Assembly: GCA_030169165.1 (NCBI GenBank)
Contig: CM058041.1
Location: forward strand, 19,099,726 to 19,163,725
DNA length: 64,000 nt
Direction of reading: 5' to 3'
Origin: Centaurea solstitialis
Lineage: Eukaryota > Streptophyta > Magnoliopsida > Asterales > Asteraceae
A program made the position numbers and the translations under genes. This document shows positions 35,901 through 44,300 of this stretch, one piece after another; the first letter of the stretch is position 1; the number at the start of each line of letters is the position of its first letter. Below the pieces are notes generated by a model, which was not told the origin of the DNA, did no database searches, and was given only the letters and a program-made list of their open reading frames with translations.

Positions 35901-38018
35901 CCAGTATTGAAGAGAAATTAATATGAACACATCAACAAAGTACAAGATGGACTGTCTTCCAGTGCTGTGGCGGATTGGTTATTGCTCGGGGTTCATAGCG
36001 CCCTAACCGAGTTCGAGACTTCCCGTGCGCATGCCTGGCGACCTTTAAGTGGGGCCATGTTTAGCCCCCAAAATTGCCGGGGATTGGTCGGGCTTTGGCC
36101 CGGACACCCTTCCAAAAAAAAAAAGTACAAGATGGATTGGCTTACATATTGTTATTTGATGACACATATGCCCGATGCCCCTTGTTTTTACAATGGCCTA
36201 GATAAATTTATATCATGTTGCAGTTCTCTTACAATATTTGCTGTATGTTTATGTATAGCGTATTTGTATCGAAGAAATTAGGAACGATGAATGGTTCAAA
36301 AAGAATTATGTCCCTGCTAGACTTCTCGAGTATGAAGATGTTAATCTGGATGATGTCAATGCTGTTTTCGATGACTCGGAGGTTGGTAAATGTTCAAAAG
36401 GGGCAACTTTATTTATTGTTTTTCCATCATTTTCACATTATGCTATCAATAAAACATGTTCCCGGTCAAATATTTCATGAGAAGTTACTAATGCATACCT
36501 TCTTATTTGTTGCACTATCTAGGATGAGCGGACTGATGAACAACACACAGATGAAGACACAGGTCCTTTGTCTCTTAATGCATTCGATATGATAATTCTA
36601 TCTCAAGGCCTAAACCTGTCTTCGATGTTTGACCGTGGTCAGGTTTGAATTCTTGGCCAAGAAATATTATCAAAAAACTTCTGGTTCTCTCTTTACATTA
36701 TGTAAAAAAATATGCTTCTTATGCTTTTGACAGGACTCGGTGAAGCACGTAACTCGTTTTGTTTCTCAAAAACCCGCAAAGATTGTTTTATCAAGTATGG
36801 AAGTTGTTGCTCAATCTATGGGTTTTAAGACCCACATTCGGAATTACAAGGTCGGATCTTTTCATGTGTTACAAAACTCCACCTAAATGTCTAAAATATC
36901 ATTTGATACCCAAACAAAACCAAACAAACCCAGTATATCCTTCTCAAAAGCAGGGTCTTGAAGGGGAGGGGTGGGGTGTATGCAATTCTGACCTCTACCC
37001 ACAAAGGGTAGAGCGAGCAGGTGTTTGGCTTGGTAACAATGGGTACAATAGTAATTTGCAGGTTGGATAATTTTCCAATAAGGGATGGGGGAAATAGTTA
37101 TTCATCATTTAATTGCTTGATTTCAGATGAGGGTGGAAGGGCTTTCTGCTAGTAAGACGTCCCATTTCTCGGTTATTTTGGAAGTGAGTTTGGTACCTGG
37201 AATTTAATCCTCTTTCTTGTATCTTAATTACGATATTATGAGTAATGAATCAAGTTTTAAATTAGGTTTTTCAAGTGACCCCCATTTACGTAATGGTCGA
37301 CATTCAGAAAGCAGCCGGAGATGGCAGTGAATACCTTAAGGTGTGCTCTTCTCTTTTTACAATGAAAAATGTGATATGCATTTGATACAAAATGGTACAA
37401 AAATTTGTTGTCCCACATATGAGACGACAATACGACATCATACTGAGACAAGACCAGAGTTGACCGAGTGAGACAAAAATGCATTTTTCCTGTCCCACAG
37501 GTGGAACAAAAACTAGGGAGATGAGACATTAAATTACTAGACTAGTCTCGTCCTGTATAGTTTAGCTCTTTTTGTGAAGAAAGATTGCAGGGCCTGGGTC
37601 AGCTCACAAGCTCTCACGACCTTGCTCATCTTTGTTTATATCTCTATTTTCGTGTTTAAATCTTTTTTGGAAAAGGTTCATTTGTCTTAGACTATATCCT
37701 TGGCAATTTGGAAATTAAGTTATGGACATCTGAGACTAAGCCTAGCCATAGAATGCTAGCGTATGGACTTGAACCTGGGATAGATGGGCTATTTCACCAC
37801 ATCCCATAGGCCTTTTGCGGTTTTGCCAGTAGTCCAATACGCCACCACCCTTGTGGCTTTCGTGTTTAAATCTTTGTAGGTGAGATAACACTTTCTTTTA
37901 ACAACATTCGTAGTTTTACAAGAACTTCTGCAACAATCTTGAGGATATCATCTGGAAACCATCTAACGAACAACATGGAAAATCCAAGGTTACAAAAACC
38001 AAGAGCAAGCGGCGTTAG
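32923..38018 (+). CDS. CIPK8: CBL-interacting protein kinase 8 (14 coding exons)
   Basis: Exons: 32923-33081, 33674-33736, 33831-33902, 33978-34085, 34175-34249, 34407-34460, 34872-34997, 35122-35211, 36259-36381, 36523-36642, 36734-36850, 37127-37183, 37266-37340, 37914-38018; all phase 0, giving 447 residues. The kinase domain covers about residues 9-265. It has glycine loop GEGTFAKVKF, the VAIK-equivalent VAMK, YHRDLKPEN, DFG, and an activation loop from DFG to APE. The NAF/FISL motif NAFDMIILSQGLNL is near 308, followed by the PPI phosphatase-binding region. The C-terminal KTKSKRR and overall sequence fit Arabidopsis CIPK8 better than SOS2/CIPK24. CIPKs are Ser/Thr kinases activated by calcineurin-B-like calcium sensors; CIPK8 is linked to nitrate and salt responses. 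Two introns (33737-33830 and 34998-35121) start with GC instead of GT. Several introns carry MITEs and SINEs. Confidence 0.95.
33313..33347 (+). repeat. GGGGAA repeat (G-quadruplex-type) in CIPK8 intron 1
   Basis: Five tandem GGGGAA-type units followed by GGGGAGGGGG lie on the coding strand. Six G-runs of four or more with 1-2-nt loops fit the classical G-quadruplex rule in both DNA and pre-mRNA. Confidence 0.85.
33378..33605. mobile_element. Tourist-like MITE in CIPK8 intron 1
   Basis: GCTGTGTTTGGCAAACTAGCTG at the left and TTTTTGCCAATCACAGCC at the right are imperfect inverted repeats. Internal words (ATAAGCTAGCTTATGG, CCTTATTAATATTAA) are shared with the MITE at 34534. The target duplication is unclear. 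Confidence 0.75.
34534..34818. mobile_element. Tourist-like MITE in CIPK8 intron 6
   Basis: The perfect terminal repeats GGCTGTGTTTGGCAAA and TTTGCCAAACACAGCC are flanked by TTA on both sides (34531-34533, 34819-34821), as expected for PIF/Harbinger. It is 285 bp and non-coding, of the same family as 33378-33605 but in the opposite orientation. Confidence 0.9.
35576..35794. mobile_element. Stowaway (Tc1/Mariner) MITE in CIPK8 intron 8
   Basis: It starts with the classical CTCCCTCCGTCCCAAAATAA and ends with a degenerate inverse TTATTTTGGAATAGAG. The TA dinucleotides at 35574-35575 and 35795-35796 give the target duplication. Confidence 0.85.
35952..36121 (+). mobile_element. SINE in CIPK8 intron 8
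   Basis: It is flanked by a perfect 15-bp duplication AAAGTACAAGATGGA (35937-35951, 36122-36136). An A-box-like TGTGGCGGATTGG is followed by a B-box-like CGAGTTCGAGACT. The 3' end is CCCTTCCAAAAAAAA. It lies just upstream of exon 9. Confidence 0.9.
37666..37857 (-). mobile_element. SINE in CIPK8 intron 13, minus strand
   Basis: It is flanked by a perfect 18-bp duplication TTTCGTGTTTAAATCTTT (37648-37665, 37858-37875). On the minus strand an A-box-like TGGCGTATTGGAC is followed by a B-box GGTTCAAGTCC, and the element ends CTTTTCCAAAAAA. It is inserted just before the last coding exon. Confidence 0.9.
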
Positions 38019-38995
38019 ATCTTCTTATACGGTTAGTAATCGAGGTGAAAGATCGTGTGAGAAGTCGAGTTTAATGTGAGAAGCATGAGAAATGAATATG
38101 AACCACTTTTAATCTCATGCCCTCCCATGAATTGTGCTTTAAAAGGGATTGACTTGGTGCATCTTATCTTGTTGCATCACATGCTAGTGAGCATCCAACA
38201 GTTAATAACTACTAATTATAATTTTCACGTCAACCTCAACTTCTCACCAGTAATCAGCCCTAGTAATCGATTCGTAATTTCTTTTTGCATTTCTTCTGTA
38301 TCTTTTTATGCGAATGAACACTGATCTGTAATATCAAGGCATTCATAAAATCTACTTATGGTTGTGGTTTTGCAGGCCAAGACTTTTAACCCCCTTAAAA
38401 GTTGTAGCTCCAAAATCAAAACCAACTTTAATTGGTTTGCTTGACTGAAATCCTTTAAAATAGCAGAAGAGAACAGAGGTTTTATGTTGGTTTTTGATGT
38501 TGAAATACAGTTGTAAACTTGCCATTTTTTTGATGTTAAGAGTTTAATATTTTGTTGTGTTGGAAACCAATACTGTACCATCAGTCGTCAGTTCAAGTCT
38601 CCTCATGAACATTGTGTTTAGTACGTCAACAGGACTGAACGGGAAACAGTGACATGAGCATATGAAAAAATTGTGGAGGAATTTTAGGGTTTTAATTTGA
38701 TATGGGTAGTTTGGTAATTTATCAAGCTATCCTTATTTTTGTTCTCCCTATTTTCCACTCTTATATGTCAGAGTCGATCTTATTGTTGCACCAAACGCTG
38801 GAGCCTGGGAGGCTGGGACTACAATTTTTTGTTGTCCTATAATGTTTCACATACCAAAAACAGCTTAGGGGGCAGTTTGGCAATTGCTGAACAATTTGGT
38901 GTAGGATAATTAAATGGTGAGAATAATTAGAAGGCTCTATGATACAGTGCAAAAATATGAAATATGGTTATTTGATAATTGTTTAAAATGAAATT
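38019..38995 (+). other. 3' region of CIPK8 and intergenic DNA
   Basis: No coding is seen. The CIPK8 3' UTR must lie in the first few hundred bases; no poly(A) site could be fixed. Around 38868-38990 is another TTTGGCAATTGCTGAACAATTTGG-like repeat, similar to the start of the next MITE. Confidence 0.4.
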
Positions 38996-39421
38996 AAGGG
39001 GTTGTTTGATAGTTGCTGAATGGTTTGACGTTGGATGATTAAGTGGTTAGAATGATCAAGAGGCTCTTATGATATGGTGCAAAATGAAATTTGGTGGTTT
39101 GGTAATTGTTAGAGAATGAAATCATGGCTCTGAATGGTTAAGAGACGTCTATGATACAAAATCCTTTAGAGGGTTTGGAATCATTAAGAGGCAGTTCAAT
39201 CTTTTGCCAAACAAGATTTACCTCTTAATAATTCAAAGTTTGCCTTTTAATGGAATTGTTAAGAGGTAAACAAACTAAGAGATTGGATGATTAAGGGAAG
39301 CCTAAGATATAAAGCAAACTTTTTTTTTTTTTTTGCCAAACAAAATTCATCATTTAACGATTCAAAGCTTGCTTGTTAAAGAAACTATTAACTATTTATA
39401 GGTATAAACAAACAGCCCCTT
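38996..39421. mobile_element. MITE with AAGGGGTTGTTTG ends
   Basis: AAGGGGTTGTTTG on the left is matched by CAAACAGCCCCTT on the right (12 of 13). Internally, words such as TTAAGAGG and CCTCTTAA recur in inverted order. There is no clean target duplication. Harbinger-like by its ends. Confidence 0.6.
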
Positions 39422-39645
39422 GTTGTTACTTTTAGGGCCATGGATGTTTAAAAAAAGGATCATATTTCATAGGGTGAGACCATGATCACAACAAAACTTG
39501 TTCACAAAATGATAATCATCTTGACAAAAAGAACAAGAATTAACAAAACTGATTTAGATATCACTACACCCCTTCAAAGTAAACATCAAACAAAAACACA
39601 AGAACCCGAAGAGCCGAAAAGAACCAACTCACCGAAGGCCCGGAC

Positions 39646-39683
39646 CTAAAGCTTGACCACCACCTGCTCGGCCGAACGTTTCT
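39646..39683 (-). pseudogene. Out-of-frame conserved tail of the PPR gene
   Basis: In the frame shifted by one base relative to the PPR ORF, this segment encodes a tail ending KKRSAEQVVVKL, followed by TAG. It resembles the C-terminus I recall for At1g09900. One extra G in the five-G run would join it to the main frame. Confidence 0.7.
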
Positions 39684-41423
39684 TCACAACCCCCTGCCAC
39701 ACAACTCGTTCAGCAACTCCAACGCCTCCTCGGCGAACCCTTCGTGAGCCAACCCTTCTATCAATATCGTGTAACTACCTTCCGTCGGCTTACACCCCTT
39801 CTTAACCATATACTCCAAAAAGTCAATGGCTCGATCGGTCTTTCGAGCCTTGCACAACCCCAACATCACCGCGTTATATGTCAACACGTTCGGTCTCACC
39901 CCTAACCCTTCTAAATCATGAAGAAACTCGATCGCTTCTTCCACTTTCCCTTCTCGACTCAACCCGCTAACAACTGATGAATATGTGATTATATCCGGCT
40001 GCAACCCTTTTTGCTTCATCTCATCGATTAGCATTATCGCCCGATCGGTTTTCCCAATCTTCGACAACCCGTCGATCACCGTGTTGTACGTGATCAAAAC
40101 CGGCGAACACCCTTCGAAACTCAAGTGGTTAAGAATCTCGACCGCAAAATCGACCTTCCCGTCTTTACATAAAGCCGTGAGAAGTGTGTTGTAAGTCACG
40201 ATATCGGGATAACACCCTCGAGAAACCATGATTTCCAAATACTCGATCGCCCGATCCATTTTCTTTTCTTTGCAAAAACCGTGCAGTAACGGGTTGTAAC
40301 TTAATGAATTCGGAGTACAACCGTGTTGCGGCATCTTTTCCAAGATATCGATCGCCCGCCCTAAAAACCCTCGTCGACATAAAAAGTTGATCAAAATGTT
40401 GAAAGTTACAACGCTCGGCGAACACCCTTTTCGGAGCATATCGGCCACGAACTTCTCGGCTTCCATCCACTTTCCGACGCTACACAAACTCCGTAAAATA
40501 ATGTTATGAGTCACGACGTTCGGCTGGCAACCCGTCGAGGGCATATCCGCCAAAAACTTAATCGCGTCATCCAACCTCCCTTCTTTACAAAACCCGTTTA
40601 TAAGCACGTTATACGTAACAACATCCGGCTTACAACCCTTCGTTTTCATCTCGTCCAAAAGCTTCATCGCCTGCCGAACCCCGCTCGTTTTACACGCGGC
40701 TTCAATCAAGATCGTGTACGTAATCACGTCGGGATAACACTCTTTCTCCATCTGTCGATCGAGAACCACCATCGCCTCTTTCAATTTCCCTTTATCGCAC
40801 AAAGACCGAAGGATCGTGTTGTACGTAACCACATCCGGAGCTACAGACATTTTATCAAACACCTTGAGTGCGTTATCGATCTCGCCCGCCCGACAATACC
40901 CGCTGATCAAAACATTGTAAGTTATCACATCCGGAACCGCACCGGACTCCTCTAAAATCTCCATAACTCTCGTCGCCCTTCTCGTCTTTCCGGAACGACA
41001 AAACCCTCGAATCAAGCTCGTACACGGGATAATATCCGGGATATCACCACGATAAACCATGTTTTCGAGATACTTAAACCCTTCTTCGAGCTCCCCGTTT
41101 CGAATCATCCTCCTGAGATGATTATTATTCTCAAACTCCTCGAAGTTTCTCCTCGTATTAGCTTCATTAATCCCGTTCAATTGCAGGGTTTTCTCGCCGT
41201 TGATCGCTCTCCCATTCGGGCGAAAACTTTGCGATTTCGAAACGGTGGACACCCTCTTAATCCTTCTACTAAAAACCCCATTTTTCTCGTCTGATTTAGC
41301 GTGGTTTATAGTGCCTACTACAACCACCGAATTACGAACCCTAGTTTTGTGATTTCTGAAGGTTTTTTTATGAAATGAAGGAAAGCATTCGTGGGTTTGC
41401 TTTATGGAGACGACTGATTCCAT
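39684..41423 (-). CDS. P-class pentatricopeptide repeat protein, At1g09900-like
   Basis: A single intronless frame of 579 residues starts at ATG 41423. After about 90 residues of basic, Ser/Asn-rich sequence (a plausible organelle transit peptide) come about 13 tandem 35-residue PPR motifs. Their signatures include PDVITYNVLISGYC, PDVVTYNTIL and PNSLSYNPLLHGFC. P-class PPR proteins bind single-stranded RNA in chloroplasts or mitochondria and stabilise or process transcripts. Sequence and length match what I recall of Arabidopsis At1g09900. The frame ends early: after a run of five Gs (39694-39690) a TGA follows. Shifting by one base reopens the conserved C-terminal tail KKRSAEQVVVKL to a TAG at 39648-39646. 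This suggests a 1-nt deletion or a sequencing error. The gene is convergent with CIPK8. Confidence 0.93.
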   Translation of the reverse strand: MESVVSIKQTHECFPSFHKKTFRNHKTRVRNSVVVVGTINHAKSDEKNGVFSRRIKRVSTVSKSQSFRPNGRAINGEKTLQLNGINEANTRRNFEEFENNNHLRRMIRNGELEEGFKYLENMVYRGDIPDIIPCTSLIRGFCRSGKTRRATRVMEILEESGAVPDVITYNVLISGYCRAGEIDNALKVFDKMSVAPDVVTYNTILRSLCDKGKLKEAMVVLDRQMEKECYPDVITYTILIEAACKTSGVRQAMKLLDEMKTKGCKPDVVTYNVLINGFCKEGRLDDAIKFLADMPSTGCQPNVVTHNIILRSLCSVGKWMEAEKFVADMLRKGCSPSVVTFNILINFLCRRGFLGRAIDILEKMPQHGCTPNSLSYNPLLHGFCKEKKMDRAIEYLEIMVSRGCYPDIVTYNTLLTALCKDGKVDFAVEILNHLSFEGCSPVLITYNTVIDGLSKIGKTDRAIMLIDEMKQKGLQPDIITYSSVVSGLSREGKVEEAIEFLHDLEGLGVRPNVLTYNAVMLGLCKARKTDRAIDFLEYMVKKGCKPTEGSYTILIEGLAHEGFAEEALELLNELCGRGL

Positions 41424-41652
41424 GTTTTTAGACCATAAAGGTTGAGGTTGGAAGATTGTGGTGGGTGTTTCAATGGAGAGAAAGAGAGCTTACCGGCGGT
41501 GGACGACGGTGGTGGAAGAATGGTGGTGTCTGCCGCCAAATTTTCCTTATCCGAATTTGCAGAGTGAAAATGTGGAAGATGGAGATATGTTTTGTTATAT
41601 GTATTGGTGACATATGGGCTTTTTACTCTATGGGCCTAAAGCCCAATGAAAT
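41424..41652 (-). promoter_or_regulatory. Presumed 5' UTR and promoter of the PPR gene
   Basis: Positional assignment upstream of the PPR start codon on the minus strand. No clear TATA box. A MITE-like element begins at about 41653. Confidence 0.35.
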
Positions 41653-42370
41653 AGTGATGGTCATTTGTGTCCGGCTCGGTCGGTTAACGGGTAACTGGTC
41701 TGCCTCTTAACGGGTATGTAACCGAAATTTTTAACTGGTTGCTTTTCTTTTGCGTTTTTTGTATAACTGGTTATGACTGACTTGGAACTAGTTGTGTAAT
41801 TGATCTTTAACCGGTTATAAATGTAATTGATATTTTTCAAAAAAAAGTTAGTTGTTATGTAGTTGATAGATATTGATCTTTTTTTGTTTTTTTTTATTTT
41901 TTATTTTTATAATTGACTGTTTTTTTCTTTTTACAATTTAACCAAACGCACTATAAAAGTGGTGTGGTATGTGGGGTTGGATACCAAGTTATAAAATGCA
42001 AAAAATCCGATTAATTCTGGCCATAATTTGTGTTGTTGACTCGTATTCGTTATAATTTGGTGCATGTCGTTGATGTAATTAATTTGAAAGTATAACAATA
42101 CATATTTTAAAGTGTACTTGAGTGACTCTAAATTTATTTTTTTAAGAGTTTATAATTGCTCATATATTTTAATTAAATTAAAAAAAACTTAATTGATTTG
42201 TAACCGGTTATGTAACCAGTCAAAATTAACCAGTTATTTATCTGGTTACTACCTTAAACCCCTCTGACTGTAACCGGCTACGTTTTAACCGGTTAACAAA
42301 AACACTATTTTTAATCTGCCCAATGTGTAACTTGTTATAATCGGCTCATACCCGATTTTGGCCACCACTT
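41653..42370. mobile_element. hAT-like MITE with AACCGGTTA subterminal words
   Basis: AGTGATGGTCA on the left and TGGCCACCACT on the right are near-inverted. Many ACCGGTTA, AACTGGTTA and TAACCGG words fill the outer 150-200 bp on both sides of an AT-rich core. No exact target duplication is seen. The architecture is the same as the other hAT MITEs in the window. Confidence 0.55.
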
Positions 42371-42374
42371 GTAT

Positions 42375-42450
42375 GAAACGAGGGGGTTTGCCAGCGCTTC
42401 GCTGCGGGAAGTTTTGTTAATATTGTAAAGGTATGTTGTTGTAAACAATA
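42375..42450 (-). other. Helitron-terminus-like hairpin
   Basis: On the minus strand CCCGCAGCGAAGCGCTGG forms a short GC hairpin of the kind found near Helitron 3' ends. No CTRR end or TC start could be assigned, so this is suggestive only. Confidence 0.3.
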
Positions 42451-42735
42451 TTTTAGAGGAAGTTACCGATTAAGAGTCCGGGTTTCGCGTTGGGTTATAA
42501 ACTGTGGTACATTTGATCGCAAGTAGTAACATGAATTTTATGCTAATATTTTAGAGGAAGTTACCTATTAAGAGCCCGGGTTTCACGCCGTGTTATAAAC
42601 TGTGGTAGATTTGATCGTAAGTAGTAACATGGATTTTATGCTAATATTTTAGAGGAAGTTACCTATTAAGAGCCCGGGTTTCACGCCGTGTTATAAACTG
42701 TGGTAGATTTGATCGTAAGTACTAACATGAATTTA
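42451..42735. repeat. 98-bp tandem repeat, nearly three copies
   Basis: TTTTAGAGGAAGTTACC starts units at 42451, 42549 and 42647, an exact 98-bp period. Units 2 and 3 are almost identical; unit 1 is more diverged. Each contains AAGAGCCCGGGTTTC followed by GTTATAAACTGTGG. On the minus strand this resembles the Helitron-like end at 51287-51324. Confidence 0.9.
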
Positions 42736-43064
42736 TATGAAACATAAAGTTTGTACAAATGTTTTCATAAGAAAGGTTTAATAAAATAAATAAAAGATTT
42801 AAGAAATCAAAAAATCAAAAAATTTAATTTTAGGAGATTTTAATAATAATACTCACAATTACCAGGAAGTCAAAAGACTGTTCATGAATAATAGGTACCG
42901 ACACTTTAACATATTTCAGCTAATATACGATATATGACTAAAATGCAAAAATGAAATATAGAAAACTAAAAGGTATAAGTTGAATACATATTATAAGTTT
43001 AAGGGGGAAAATGTAATTTCTCCAAATGTCGGTGGTTGTTGTTCATGAACAGTGTTTTGGCTTC
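42736..43064. other. Intergenic, partial copy of the 266-bp repeat
   Basis: From about 42900 to 43020 the sequence parallels the second half of the 266-bp units that follow (AATATACGATATATGACTAAAA...). No gene. Confidence 0.45.
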
Positions 43065-43590
43065 ATATAATCATACTATATATAGTATATAATAAAATAA
43101 TTACATCAAAAAATATTCAATATCAGGCTCATTTCGATCGTATCGACGATATGATTATAATGGCGTAACTTGTTAAAATTAAAACGTACTTTTTAAACAT
43201 ATTTTAGCAAATATACGATATATGAGTAAAACATAAAATGAAATATTAAAAAGTAAAAGGTATAAAGTGAATAAATATTATAAGTTTAGGGGCTAATATG
43301 TAAATTTAAAAATGGGTATAAGATTTGGGTCGGTTGGAGCGTATATATAGTATATTAATAAAATAATTACATCAAAAAATACTCAATATTAGGCTCATTT
43401 CGTTCGCATCGACGATACGATTATAATAACGCAATTTGTTAAAATTAAACCGTATATTTTTAACATACTTTAGTCAATATACGATATGTGACTAAAACGT
43501 AAAATGAAATATTGAAAAGTAAAAGGTATAAAGTAAATAAATATTATAAGTCTAGGGGGCTATTATGTAAAATTAAAAATAAATTAAGTT
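43065..43590. repeat. 266-bp tandem repeat, two full copies
   Basis: Landmarks such as GGCTCATTTCG (43126 and 43392) recur with a 266-bp spacing. Each unit includes TATAGTATAT, ATTACATCAAAAAATA, CGACGATA and AATATACGATAT. Related sequence forms the arms of the fold-back element at 53542-54632. Confidence 0.85.
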
Positions 43591-44300
43591 TTGTTGCATG
43601 GGTTTGGGTTTGGGGCGGGTCGCACCGGCGGGTCGGAGTCGGTGCGCCTACTGATTGTATATATACTATAATAACTATCAATTTTAATTTGAGACAATAA
43701 AAAACAGAGAGAAAACCTATCAACCAAAAAATCAGTTGAACATTTGAAATTCTACAGCAATCAGCCTCTAACAGCTAGTGGGGGTGTGGGGTTATATAAA
43801 AGAAGATTAGAAACATACTGAAGGGTAACAACAGACTGAATTACCCTTGGATTTAACTGAGTTAACACAACTCTTTTAATTCTATCAGAGCCTAGACTTA
43901 AAAAAGTGCAAAAACGCAAACCCAAACTCCGTATTTTATTTCAGTTTCAGGACACAACGAGTTAAAAAACACTAAACTAAACTACAGGGACCCAAGTTGT
44001 AATTTACTCAAAAAGAAAAGGAAAAAAAAAAAAAAACCAAATGGGCAAATGTGTTCCTTGCAAAAAAAGTCTTGCCATTCATCATCAATTAAAAAGGTCT
44101 TTTTTAGGGCTTTCAATTCAATCCTTCGATCTTCTTATCAATTAAAGGTATTTTTTTAGGGCTTTCAATCCTTTGATCTTATTATCATATATACTTCACT
44201 CAATTCGTTTGATTTCGATTTTTACATCCCCAATTTTGCAGATAATTTGGTGGTACTTCATACTTCTGGAAGTAAATTAACCTTATCTACAGTTGAGACA
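43591..44300 (+). other. Intergenic and presumed promoter/5' UTR of the TRAF zinc-finger gene
   Basis: No gene is visible. ATTTTGCAG/AT (ending about 44241) could be a 5' UTR splice acceptor 60 nt before the start codon. No convincing TATA box. Confidence 0.35.

Noticed and set aside
40506..40955. 149-codon plus-strand frame opposite the PPR gene
   Set aside because: It is the antisense shadow of the repeated PPR coding sequence, with no independent features.
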